This document shows, one piece after another, positions 1-6,973 of a stretch of DNA of 7,123 nt; position 1 is the first letter of the stretch, and the number at the start of each line of letters is the position of its first letter. The notes below the pieces were generated by a model. It had not been told where the DNA came from. It saw nothing but the letters and a program-made list of their open reading frames with translations, and did not search any database. Both the position numbers and the translations under genes were made by a program. The stretch covers positions 1 through 7,123 of the forward strand of contig VBJK01000285.1 in NCBI GenBank assembly GCA_005879655.1. Reading direction: 5' to 3'. This DNA is from Chloroflexota bacterium. GTDB lineage: Bacteria > Chloroflexota > Ktedonobacteria > Ktedonobacterales > Ktedonobacteraceae.

Positions 1-1094
1 CACCATGAAAATTGCGCTGCGCGCGCTCGTCCCTCTACGATCATGCGGACACGTTGTCGTTTATCCTCTAACACGCTCCGCATTGCCCAAGCAATGTCTT
101 GCGCATTAAGAGGATCGATCAGCAACCCAGCATCGCCTGCCACTTCCGGCAAGGATGAGACATGCGACGTGATCACCGGGCAACCCGCCGTCATCGCTTC
201 TAGCACAGTAAGGCCAAAGCCTTCGTATAGAGAAGGAAAAACCAGACTGGTGGCCATCTGATACAGCGCGACTAGTTCCTCATCAGACACGTAACCGGGA
301 AAGCGTACTAATCCTTCCAGCTCCGCCATATAGCCAAGAATATCTGTGCAGTTCCATCCCTTGCGACCAACAATAATGAGCGGCGGGCAAGCCGAGCCAA
401 GTTGCTGTTTGAGGAGCTTATATGCATCGAGCAATGTCACCAGATTTTTACGCGGTTCCACTGTTGATACATTGAGAAAATAACGTTCAGGCAATTGATA
501 GCGCTCGCGGACTTCTCGCTTGAATGCATCACTACAGGCAAGAGCAAATTCTGGGCGTGCTGCCTCTGGAATAACATCCATGCGCGAGAGATAATCTTTC
601 CCTAAGAAATATTTGACTTCTGTCTTGGCGTGCTCGGACACCGCAATAACACGAGAGCAGGTATTGAATCCCCTCGCTAATAACATGCGAAAATAGAGCC
701 TGCCGTGCCATGTTAGAGCGTTGGCATAGCGCCAGGGGCCAGCATCATGAAATGTCATAATCGAATATGCACCTGAGCCTTGTAGATATGGTGGTGGAAA
801 TGTTGGATAGTGCATGACATTTAGATCTAGACGAGACAATATTCTTGGGAACCATACTTGCTTAAGCCATAGTTCATTTTGGGTTGGGCAGATCACAGCT
901 TCAAAAGCATCTTGCAATGGTACCAATATAGGATGTATTTCACGTGCAAAGAAGAAGACATAGCGTATAGCTGGCATACTCTCTTGAAGTTGCAGGAGAT
1001 GTTGGGCAACTTCGGTAGCATAGCGGAAAATGCCTGTCTGTCTGCGCCATATAGCGGTCAAATCAAAACCGACGCGTATATATTTTGTTGTCAT
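1..1094 (-). CDS. GT4-type glycosyltransferase, C-terminus cut by window edge
   Basis: This gene reads leftwards off the window, with 364 codons visible and no stop. It should transfer a sugar from a nucleotide-sugar donor onto a lipid-linked or polysaccharide acceptor at the inner face of the membrane. The protein has the two-Rossmann GT-B layout. The N-terminal half carries TGIFRYATEVA (residues 20-30) and TFHD (114-117). The donor-binding half carries VEPRKNL (212-218), VGRKGW (242-247), GYVSDEEL (267-274) and the GT4 EX7E motif, E291 and E299 within YEGFGLTVLEAM. The last visible residues, AAQFSW, are typical of the end of this family, so probably only about 20-30 residues are missing. 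ATG at 1094 is the likely start because an in-frame TGA lies six codons upstream; a weak AAGGGG precedes it. It is divergent from the Wzz/Wzy genes, which fits exopolysaccharide synthesis. The sugar and acceptor cannot be told. Confidence 0.93.
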   Translation of the reverse strand, partial: MTTKYIRVGFDLTAIWRRQTGIFRYATEVAQHLLQLQESMPAIRYVFFFAREIHPILVPLQDAFEAVICPTQNELWLKQVWFPRILSRLDLNVMHYPTFPPPYLQGSGAYSIMTFHDAGPWRYANALTWHGRLYFRMLLARGFNTCSRVIAVSEHAKTEVKYFLGKDYLSRMDVIPEAARPEFALACSDAFKREVRERYQLPERYFLNVSTVEPRKNLVTLLDAYKLLKQQLGSACPPLIIVGRKGWNCTDILGYMAELEGLVRFPGYVSDEELVALYQMATSLVFPSLYEGFGLTVLEAMTAGCPVITSHVSSLPEVAGDAGLLIDPLNAQDIAWAMRSVLEDKRQRVRMIVEGRARAAQFSW

Positions 1095-1366
1095 AAGCCC
1101 GATGCCCCTTCATGCTAAACAACATCATTCTCTTCTCACCTTTTATCATAGCGTATGCTCAATGACCAGTTTTTGGCAATGGAGTTGAGGAAATGCAAGA
1201 AGAGGATTTGAATGTTAACCTTGCCTTAACCATTCCTCCAGGGAAATGCTGCTAGTACACAAGTACCCTAAAAGAGGGAGCCATTCAGTCGTATACGTGT
1301 AGTATAGATTAGTGCGGTTAACGTATGCGTAGATATAACGTTGTTGTGGAATATTTATGAGGTTGC
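1095..1366. other. divergent intergenic region
   Basis: This gene-free stretch separates the leftward glycosyltransferase from the rightward Wzz/kinase gene and must hold promoters for both. I see no strong -35/-10 pair for the leftward gene. GTTAAC occurs at 1214-1219 and 1317-1322, and GTTAA (1214-1218) also pairs with TTAAC (1226-1230) across a 7-nt spacer. A loosely repeated motif beginning CGTAT occurs at 1290 and 1322. No RNA gene is apparent. Confidence 0.6.
1334..1339 (+). promoter_or_regulatory. candidate -10 box for the wzz-wzy unit
   Basis: TATAAC matches the housekeeping -10 consensus at five of six positions and would give a leader of about 20-25 nt before the start codon. No good -35 box stands 16-18 nt upstream; the nearest is a poor TTAGTG at 1309-1314 with a 19-nt gap. 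The promoter is therefore only a candidate and may need an activator. Confidence 0.25.
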
Positions 1367-2959
1367 ATGATGAGTGGTATTGTTGTTAGTAGTGTTAATA
1401 ACGCGAGCTTCACAGGCTTAAAGGCTCAAGTGCAAAGCTATGGCAGGTTCTTACTGCGGTGGGGCTGGTTTGTAGCCTTTTCGATGATGCTTACCACTAT
1501 TTGTTCTTTCTTTATTCCCGATATCACGACGTTTACCAGTTACCAAGCATCATACCAGGTACAGATTACCTCTGCGGGGGCTGGTGGCTCTCTCAATGCC
1601 ATTCAGGCAACCTCTTTTTTTGCTGGACTTTTGCAGAGTTCAGGAGTGTTGAATTTAGCCCTCTCTAAGCTCCACACATATCAACAGTTTAAAGATCTAC
1701 AGCTGAGCGATCTCCAGGGAGGATTGGTAACGGCAAGCGTAGTAAAGGGATCGAACTTTGTCTTGCTCTCGGCTTATAGCGACTCTCCTCACGATGCAAG
1801 TATCATGGTGATAACTGTGTATCAAACGATGATGGATAAGATACAAACAGACCGCAACAGTATCATTGATGGCATCAACTCTAGCCTAAGTAAGGAACTG
1901 AAAGCAGTGGAGGGAGATGCCGCCAACACGTCTGCGACTCTACAACAACTACAGGCAACCAAGCAGACTGATACACACCAGTACCGTGATCTCTCGAATT
2001 TATATGCCGTACAGCGAGATCGTATTAGAACGATTATCGCTTCGCAAGTCTCGCTGCAACAGCAAGGATATAACGGCTTGCTGAGAGTTATCAACAATAG
2101 CCCTGTTGTGACTACCGTCCCTGGTGGGGGAGCCACGCATAGTGACCGTCTGACATTATCACCATTGGTCGGTTTGATTATGGGATTGGGGGGTGCGCTA
2201 GCCGCAAGTCGCTTCTCTCGCCGTTTACCGTTGCGTGGGAAAAAACGTGAACTGATATTGCCTCATATCGTCGCTGCCGTTCCAGCTTTACAGCAGCTCA
2301 AAGAAGACCGTCTGTTCGAGTTAACACAAAGTGCAACCTCTCGTTGCGTGCCCTTGCTACGTCGTTTACGGTATCAGGCAAGTGAATATGAGCAACGCAT
2401 GCAATTGATCACTGTCACCAGCCCCAGGCAACAAGAAGGAAAGAGCACCATTGCCACCAGTATGGCCATTGCCGCCGCCCAAAGTGGGTACCATACGCTT
2501 CTTGTGGATGCGAACCCACGCCGTCCCGTCATCGATCAATACTTTCAACTCCCCAAGACACCAGGAACTTTAGATACTATCCAAGCGCTCGCTATGGGAT
2601 CTATTAGCAGTTCTCCCATACTAGAAACGAGCATCCCAAAACTGTGGGTGTTACCTATCGGTGCTCAGGTGCAACAGGGGGAAAGCAGTCTCCTGTATGA
2701 GCCGTTACGTATTGATGGCTTGCGGCCACTCAGCGAACTGTTATGTACACAGGCAGAGATTATTATCTTTGACGGACCATCATTGCTTCATGATACAAAT
2801 CTCGCTAATCTTGCAGCTCTCTCAGACGCCGTCATTCTAGTGGTAGATGCACAGAAAAGTCAAAGTGACTCAGTGTTGGAAGCAGAAGCTCAGCTCACTG
2901 AGATGGGTGTTTTCTTTACGGTACTGCTGAACCGTACTGCTGCCGAGTTAGTAGAGTAG
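1367..2959 (+). CDS. Wzz-type chain-length protein fused to BY-kinase-like domain
   Basis: This is a polysaccharide co-polymerase expected to set exopolysaccharide chain length with the downstream polymerase. A first membrane segment lies at about residues 29-50. An outside region follows with a helical, Gln-rich, probably coiled-coil part at about 160-232. A short proline-containing stretch (P246, P252, P266) leads into a second membrane segment at about 264-281. The cytoplasmic part is a P-loop ATPase of the bacterial tyrosine kinase type: Walker A SPRQQEGKST (352-361), Walker A' LLVDANPRRP (378-387) and Walker B IIIFDGPSLL (465-474). Differences from the usual family pattern are Asn383 where the second Asp of DxD normally sits, Ser472 in place of the second Pro of Walker B, and a C-terminus with no Tyr cluster. 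GAGG at 1359-1362 is 4 nt before the first ATG and 7 nt before the second (1370), so 1370 may be the true start. The gene is 34 bp upstream of the polymerase, probably in one operon. Confidence 0.88.
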   Translation: MMSGIVVSSVNNASFTGLKAQVQSYGRFLLRWGWFVAFSMMLTTICSFFIPDITTFTSYQASYQVQITSAGAGGSLNAIQATSFFAGLLQSSGVLNLALSKLHTYQQFKDLQLSDLQGGLVTASVVKGSNFVLLSAYSDSPHDASIMVITVYQTMMDKIQTDRNSIIDGINSSLSKELKAVEGDAANTSATLQQLQATKQTDTHQYRDLSNLYAVQRDRIRTIIASQVSLQQQGYNGLLRVINNSPVVTTVPGGGATHSDRLTLSPLVGLIMGLGGALAASRFSRRLPLRGKKRELILPHIVAAVPALQQLKEDRLFELTQSATSRCVPLLRRLRYQASEYEQRMQLITVTSPRQQEGKSTIATSMAIAAAQSGYHTLLVDANPRRPVIDQYFQLPKTPGTLDTIQALAMGSISSSPILETSIPKLWVLPIGAQVQQGESSLLYEPLRIDGLRPLSELLCTQAEIIIFDGPSLLHDTNLANLAALSDAVILVVDAQKSQSDSVLEAEAQLTEMGVFFTVLLNRTAAELVE

Positions 2960-2993
2960 AGTGACAAGTTAGTCGTCATGTGAAGGAAATATC

Positions 2994-4520
2994 ATGAAAA
3001 CTAAAATGTATCCTGTCATACCGTTGCCACCGGCTGCAATGACGGCCACGCTCATCTGTTATACAGTGCTCAATGTGGGGCTGGCTTATATCATGCCATC
3101 CTTCCCAGCGCTGGGATTGATTGGCGCATTTGTGGTAAACATTGTTGTACTACTCTTCTTCCGCCCAGATCTGGCATTGGTCGTGTATATTCTAGTCGCT
3201 AGCCCCAGTGTAGGTTTATCTCTTGGTTCAGGTATCCTCTCCCGTCTCTACATTGGCAACTTGCTGTTTGCGCTGGTGATGTTGATCTGGATATTAAAGA
3301 TGGTGCTACCAAAACGCCAATCTGGCCGTTTACTGGTTGATCGTGTTTTGTTGTGGCCACTTATCGCTCTTAACATCATAGGGCTAATTTCTATTATCTA
3401 TGCGCGTTTGTGTCCAGACCCAAATGTTCCTTATCAATATCCTCACTCGGATGTCTCGATTACTTTAGTAAACTTGTCGGAAATGGTATTACTCATCGGG
3501 CTACCCATGTTTTTGGCTCTCATACCTGGAGTAGTATGTACTACACGTAATGCCTACGCTGTAATAGTTGCGTATATATTTATTGGATTATTATATGCAC
3601 TATGCACTATTTTTGCAGATCCGCTGAATTTGTACTCTAAACAAGTGCTTCTCGGTGTCAGACGCCCGGAAGTATTTGGAGTGGTGTCCAGTGCACTTGG
3701 CACGCTGATTCTCCTTTTTGGGAGTGTAGCCTTTGCACAGGCACTTTATGTTACCCGTCTGAGGGATCGTCTGCTCTGGAGCATAATGTCTCTGGCGTTT
3801 GCTCTTGCTGTTATTATGACATTCGGTCGTGAGTCCTGGCTTGGCATGTTTCTTGCGGTACTACTTATGATTGCTTTCCGTATCAGGAACTGGTCTGTCC
3901 TGCTAGTGTTGCTGGCTCCGCTAGTCTTACTACTTATCCCAGGGGTTTCAGATTTCTTCGATCCGACAAAGACATATGGCTCGGACCGCTTTAAAATATG
4001 GCAGGATGCGCTCACTATCTGGTTACATAGTCCTTACTTTGGTGTTGGTGCGGGCAACTTTCAGTTTTTTGATCGTGTGTATGGTACTGACCAGGTTGGT
4101 GTTGCTCATAACCAATATTTGCAAATGCTGGCGGAGATGGGGATACAGGGACTGCTGTGCTTGATCTGGATTATGGTGGCAATAGGCTACAAGACTTGGC
4201 AATGCTTTAATAGCGCCAGAAGCCGACTCGGTAAGTCAGTTGCTCTTGCCTATATTGGCTTTTACATTGCAATTGTCTTCGGCGGCTTGTTTACAGGAAG
4301 TTTGATCCCTTCGGCGGCGGCTGGCGGCGGCACGGGACCATTTGTGGAAGCTTCGTATCGCTGGATGTTGCTAGGACTTGTGCTAAGCATTCCCAATTGG
4401 GACCAAGAGGCTCTAGAAAAAGAGCAGGGGCAAGCTCTGGATACACAAAAGAAGGCAAAAGAAACTGCTATTGCTCCTGTAATGACAACTAAGCTCAAGC
4501 GGAGCCAACCTGTACGCTGA
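2994..4520 (+). CDS. Wzy/O-antigen-ligase-type polysaccharide polymerase
   Basis: This is an integral membrane protein of 508 residues with roughly 12-14 hydrophobic segments, spread over about 18-316 and 384-468. Hallmarks of the Wzy_C/O-antigen ligase family are present in order: FGRESWLG (277-284, with Arg279), RFKIWQDAL (332-340), SPYFGVGAGNF (346-356) and HNQYLQMLAEMG (372-383, with His372). In this family the last three lie in or beside the large extracytoplasmic loop that handles the lipid-linked sugar chain. The C-terminus (about 470-508) is a charged, cytoplasmic-looking tail. The start is supported by GAAGGAAA at 2982-2989, a few bases before ATG. It follows the Wzz/kinase gene by 34 bp in the same direction, the usual pairing of polymerase and chain-length regulator. 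It should join repeat units of an exopolysaccharide. A ligase transferring chains to another acceptor cannot be excluded from sequence. Confidence 0.9.
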   Translation: MKTKMYPVIPLPPAAMTATLICYTVLNVGLAYIMPSFPALGLIGAFVVNIVVLLFFRPDLALVVYILVASPSVGLSLGSGILSRLYIGNLLFALVMLIWILKMVLPKRQSGRLLVDRVLLWPLIALNIIGLISIIYARLCPDPNVPYQYPHSDVSITLVNLSEMVLLIGLPMFLALIPGVVCTTRNAYAVIVAYIFIGLLYALCTIFADPLNLYSKQVLLGVRRPEVFGVVSSALGTLILLFGSVAFAQALYVTRLRDRLLWSIMSLAFALAVIMTFGRESWLGMFLAVLLMIAFRIRNWSVLLVLLAPLVLLLIPGVSDFFDPTKTYGSDRFKIWQDALTIWLHSPYFGVGAGNFQFFDRVYGTDQVGVAHNQYLQMLAEMGIQGLLCLIWIMVAIGYKTWQCFNSARSRLGKSVALAYIGFYIAIVFGGLFTGSLIPSAAAGGGTGPFVEASYRWMLLGLVLSIPNWDQEALEKEQGQALDTQKKAKETAIAPVMTTKLKRSQPVR

Positions 4521-4523
4521 CTG

Positions 4524-4566
4524 CACGTTTTTCATACCGCCCTCCATGTTTCTATGAAAAACTGTG
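4524..4566 (+). terminator. hairpin after the polymerase gene, possible terminator
   Basis: GTTTTTCATA (4527-4536) and TATGAAAAAC (4553-4562) are perfect reverse complements around a 16-nt loop. Three more pairs (CAC at 4524-4526 with GTG at 4564-4566) follow past a one-base bulge. It starts only 4 nt after the polymerase stop codon. The stem is AT-rich and no run of T follows, so it is not a textbook intrinsic terminator. It could instead stabilise the transcript end. Confidence 0.4.
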
Positions 4567-4599
4567 TCATATATCGGGTGTAAACGGAAAAACCCACGT

Positions 4600-4620
4600 T
4601 TTGCCAAACTATGTGGTAAA
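4600..4620. promoter_or_regulatory. dyad resembling a LysR-type operator
   Basis: TTTGCCA (4600-4606) and TGGTAAA (4614-4620) form a dyad with a 7-bp spacer and one mismatch (G4603 against T4617). It stands 47 bp upstream of the LysR-family start. LysR-type regulators commonly bind interrupted dyads of this size, often close to their own promoter. The role is inferred from position and shape only. Confidence 0.35.
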
Positions 4621-4667
4621 CTCGTGATAGGAAATTTGCGTTCTTTTCTACAGGGGGGCTGATCTGA

Positions 4668-5499
4668 TTGCGCAACATCAATTTGCATCAACTCGCCACA
4701 TTTCAGGTGGTCGCGAAACATTGTAGTTATGTCCGGGCGGCTGAGGAGTTGCATTTCAGCCAACCTGCTGTTTCAGCTCAGATTCGTCAGTTGGAAGAGT
4801 CAATGGGTGTGAAATTATTTGACAAAATTGGTCGCAAAACTCATCTGACACAGGCGGGCGAAGAACTCTATTTATATAGTCAGAAGATTTGACACAACGG
4901 TGGGAACCTATGTCATTCCTCGGTTACTGGGAAAATTTCATGAGATGTACCCTGAAGTAGAGATCACCCTGGAGGTGGTGAGTCGTGTACATTTAGTGGA
5001 TGCATTGATCAATAATCGTATTGATATGGTGATTATGGGCAGGGTCCCTACTGAAGTGCCAGTGTTTTCCGCACCTCTTGCTCCAAACGAGCTAGTGCTG
5101 GTAGCTCCTCCAACGCACCGTCTTGCCGGTTGTGTCCGAGTCTCTTTTGCGGAACTAGCACGTGAACATTTTCTATTACGTGAATTAGGATCAGGTACGC
5201 GTGCTGCACTAGAAGCTTCCTTCCAGGAGGCTGGTCTGCCCTTGCAAGTGAGTATGCAGGTAGGCAATAATAGCGCTATTAAGCAAGGTGTAGCGGCTAG
5301 TCTCGGTATTGCTCTGATTTCACGAGTAGCGATTAATATGGAATTAGAGACGCATCGCCTAGTTATTCTCGACGTTGAAGGCTTTCCTATTATGCGGCAG
5401 TGGCGTCTGGTCCATTTGAAGGAGAAGAATCTTTCAGCTACGGCACGTGCATTTAAAACATTTATACTACCATATAGTGAATTGTCACCTTATAAGTAG
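4668..5499 (+). pseudogene. LysR-family regulator, broken by deletion and frameshift at the linker
   Basis: Two adjacent reading frames together make one LysR-type regulator. The first (4668-4892) holds the winged-helix DNA-binding domain: INLHQLATFQVVA (4-16), the recognition region SQPAVSAQIRQLEE (31-44) and GRKTHLTQAG (55-64). It ends at TGA soon after the start of the linker helix. The second frame, offset by +1, is open from before the break to 5499. It encodes the effector-binding domain from TTVGTYVIPRLLGKF onward, about 200 residues, ending in TAG. An intact family member would have roughly 25-30 further residues between YSQKI and TTVGTY, so the break looks like a small out-of-frame deletion near 4889-4893, not a single-base slip. 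The start is TTG at 4668, directly after an in-frame TGA and 9 nt downstream of AGGGGGG. Both halves are otherwise free of stops, suggesting a recent event or an assembly error. The halves could be made separately, with GTG at 4900 as a weak restart. Confidence 0.85.
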
Positions 5500-5528
5500 T
5501 GCGATGTGAAAAGAAAGGTTGCTGTTCT

Positions 5529-6473
5529 ATGGATCGCGGAAATATTCTCCCGCCGAAGGCACAGATGGTGATGGCACGTGACTTTGTTGTACGCCGTTGC
5601 GAATTGACGGTACCTGGACACAGTATGAAGATGATGGCGAAGGCTGCGGCTTCTCATGCCGATCAGGTGATGTTTGATCTGGAGGACGCCTGTGCGGTCT
5701 CACAGAAGGTTGAGGCGCGTAAGACAGTTATTGAGGCATTCAATACACTCGATTTCGGGGGAAAGATTCGTGCGTTTCGCCCAAACAATATTCGGACGCG
5801 TTTTTTCTACCGAGATCTGATCGATGTGATCGAGGCTACCGGAGCTAACATTGATGTAGTTGTCATCCCGAAATGTTACGGTCCTGAAGATATCTTGTTT
5901 GTGGATCGTCTGTTGACGCAGATAGAAGAGAACATGGGCTTCGAGATTGGTCGTATCAAGCTCGAAGTATTGATTGAAGCGGCTGATGCAGTGCTGCATG
6001 CCGAGCAGATCGCCAAATGTTCCCCACGCATGGGTGGTTTAATCTTCGGCTTGGTGGATCTTGCTGGCGATATCGGGGCACAGGAACTGGGTGCAGAGCA
6101 GTTCTTCTACTATAACTACGCCAAAGCAAAGTGTGTGATTGCAGCTCGTGCCGCTGGTATTACAGTTGTGGATGGTGTGACTCTGGCGATACGCGATAAT
6201 GATGCCTGCCAACGCGATGCGCAGATGGCGGCGCGCATGGGCTTTGACGGCAAGTGGGCCATCCATCCAGCCCAGATTGAGACGATCAATGCGGCCTTTA
6301 CGCCTACTCTTGCAGAGATTGCCACAGCAAAACGCATTATCGATGAATATGAAAAGGCTGATGTACAGGGAGGTGTAGGTGCTATTGTCATCGATGATCA
6401 GATGATTGATGCTGCTCAATTGCGTGTTGAGTGGAAAAAACTTGCCATTGCGCAGAAGGCAAAGCTTATCTGA
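5529..6473 (+). CDS. malyl-CoA lyase / CitE-like lyase (HpcH/HpaI superfamily)
   Basis: This is a 314-residue TIM-barrel lyase expected to cleave or form a 3-hydroxyacyl-CoA such as malyl-CoA, methylmalyl-CoA or citramalyl-CoA, using Mg2+. Features in order are RRCELTVPGHS (22-32), FDLEDA (49-54), the CoA-side Arg84 in FRPN, VVIPK (111-115), metal ligands Glu150 (VLIEAADA) and Asp177 (GLVDLAG), GKWAIHPAQI (241-250) and Asp294 in the C-terminal lid. Compared from memory with Rhodobacter malyl-CoA lyase, the Glu-Asp spacing (27) and lid Asp are kept. A loop of about 15 residues after GAQELG (183-188) is missing, so the substrate may differ. ATG at 5529 is preferred, with GAAAGG at 5513-5518. 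An in-frame GTG at 5499 overlaps the regulator's stop codon, but its extra ten residues do not look like family sequence. It ends in tandem stops TGA TAA. It sits 29 bp after the LysR gene, its probable former regulator. Confidence 0.88.
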   Translation: MDRGNILPPKAQMVMARDFVVRRCELTVPGHSMKMMAKAAASHADQVMFDLEDACAVSQKVEARKTVIEAFNTLDFGGKIRAFRPNNIRTRFFYRDLIDVIEATGANIDVVVIPKCYGPEDILFVDRLLTQIEENMGFEIGRIKLEVLIEAADAVLHAEQIAKCSPRMGGLIFGLVDLAGDIGAQELGAEQFFYYNYAKAKCVIAARAAGITVVDGVTLAIRDNDACQRDAQMAARMGFDGKWAIHPAQIETINAAFTPTLAEIATAKRIIDEYEKADVQGGVGAIVIDDQMIDAAQLRVEWKKLAIAQKAKLI

Positions 6474-6493
6474 TAAAAACAGTCTGACTTGCA

Positions 6494-6553
6494 TAATATG
6501 TGTTTAGCGCGAGAACCCTGATTTTGGCTAACTCGCACTAAACGCTTATATTA
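6494..6553. terminator. hairpin between convergent genes, probable two-way terminator
   Basis: GTGTTTAGCGCGAG (6500-6513) pairs with CTCGCACTAAACGC (6532-6545) with one mismatch and one G-U pair. After a 2-nt bulge, six further A-T pairs join 6494-6499 to 6548-6553. It lies 20 nt beyond the lyase stop and 1 nt before the stop of the leftward small gene. The outer AT-rich arm supplies a weak U-tract on both strands, fitting termination of both genes. Confidence 0.65.
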
Positions 6554-6554
6554 A

Positions 6555-6776
6555 TTAGCCCATAATCTCATCATATAATGCGCAAACAGTAAGGGTTGCT
6601 TCTTCTTCACCAAGATGGCCTGTGAGTTGTTCATGATAGCAATCAACGGTTTTCATTCGTGCATCAATAAATGCATGTTTCGCGTGCCCCCATGCAAAGC
6701 CTGTCAGTCCACGTTTCATTGCTTCATACTCATCTGTAATTTGTTGACGTAACATGGCAACTTCACTCAAGCACAT
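6555..6776 (-). CDS. small conserved-looking protein of unknown function
   Basis: This is a 73-residue soluble protein with no signal peptide or membrane segment. It looks mostly helical: MCLSEVAMLRQQITDEYEA at the N-terminus, a central GLTGFAWGHAKHAFIDARM (residues 23-41), then CYHEQLTGHLGEEEAT (46-61). I recall many small Ktedonobacterial proteins with the same order: a helix with LRxQI and EYxA, then LTGxAxGxAxHxFI, then CHEQL and a GExEA turn. No function is known to me. Coding is supported by a strong AGGAGG (6783-6788, minus strand) 6 nt before the ATG, a matching promoter further upstream and a terminator-like hairpin at its end. It is convergent with the lyase gene and probably unrelated to it. 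Two conserved-looking His and two Cys (positions 2 and 66) plus Cys46 are present, but no recognisable metal-binding motif. Confidence 0.82.
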   Translation of the reverse strand: MCLSEVAMLRQQITDEYEAMKRGLTGFAWGHAKHAFIDARMKTVDCYHEQLTGHLGEEEATLTVCALYDEIMG

Positions 6777-6782
6777 ATGAAA

Positions 6783-6788
6783 CCTCCT
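6783..6788 (-). promoter_or_regulatory. strong ribosome binding site of the small gene
   Basis: The minus strand reads AGAGGAGGTTTCATATG. A full AGGAGG core stands 6 nt before the start codon, the strongest such site in the window. It fixes the start at 6776. Confidence 0.85.
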
Positions 6789-6851
6789 CTTTCTTTTGGA
6801 AAGAGCACACTATATAACTAACTTTCTTTATACACCTCTCCTACGAACGAC

Positions 6852-6877
6852 GTATACTTATTTAAACGTCAGTATAC
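6852..6877. repeat. inverted repeat around the small gene's transcription start
   Basis: GTATACT (6852-6858) and AGTATAC (6871-6877) are perfect 7-bp inverted repeats with a 12-bp spacer, arm centres 19 bp apart. One arm covers the candidate -10 box and the other lies just past the predicted start of transcription, a position suited to a repressor. GTATAC is itself a palindrome, so the arms also read as direct repeats. Confidence 0.4.
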
Positions 6878-6899
6878 AAGGTTTTCTCGTTTCCTTCAA
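6871..6899 (-). promoter_or_regulatory. sigma-70/A type promoter of the small gene
   Basis: On the minus strand, TTGAAG (6894-6899) is followed after exactly 17 nt by TATACT (6871-6876). These match the housekeeping consensus at four and five of six positions. Transcription would begin near 6864, leaving a leader of about 85-90 nt before the small gene. The -10 box lies within one arm of an inverted repeat (GTATACT 6852-6858, AGTATAC 6871-6877), a possible operator. Confidence 0.5.
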
Positions 6900-6973
6900 C
6901 TTTATTAACTCATCAATTAATTTTTCAATGAGCATACATCAGCCTCTAGAGCCAAGCGCTACCTACTTGATAA

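Noticed and set aside
879..1118. 79-residue plus-strand open frame
   Set aside because: It lies opposite the N-terminal part of the glycosyltransferase, which has clear family motifs.
1095..1366. Riboswitch or structured leader for the polysaccharide operon
   Set aside because: Only short inverted repeats are present and none forms a stable long stem near the start codon.
4413..4763. 116-residue minus-strand open frame spanning the polymerase end and LysR start
   Set aside because: It overlaps two recognisable genes and the spacer hairpins, with no protein features of its own.
4880..4900. Programmed +1 frameshift joining the two LysR halves
   Set aside because: The linker residues are missing as well as the frame being shifted, and no slippery run or stimulator is seen; a deletion explains both facts.
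5499..5528. Upstream GTG start for the lyase overlapping the regulator's stop codon
   Set aside because: The ten extra residues (Cys- and Lys-rich) do not resemble family N-termini, and the ATG at 5529 has its own GAAAGG site.
6039..6494. 151-residue open frame on the minus strand across the lyase gene
   Set aside because: It is antisense to a well-supported gene, has no family features or ribosome binding site, and runs through the terminator hairpin arm.
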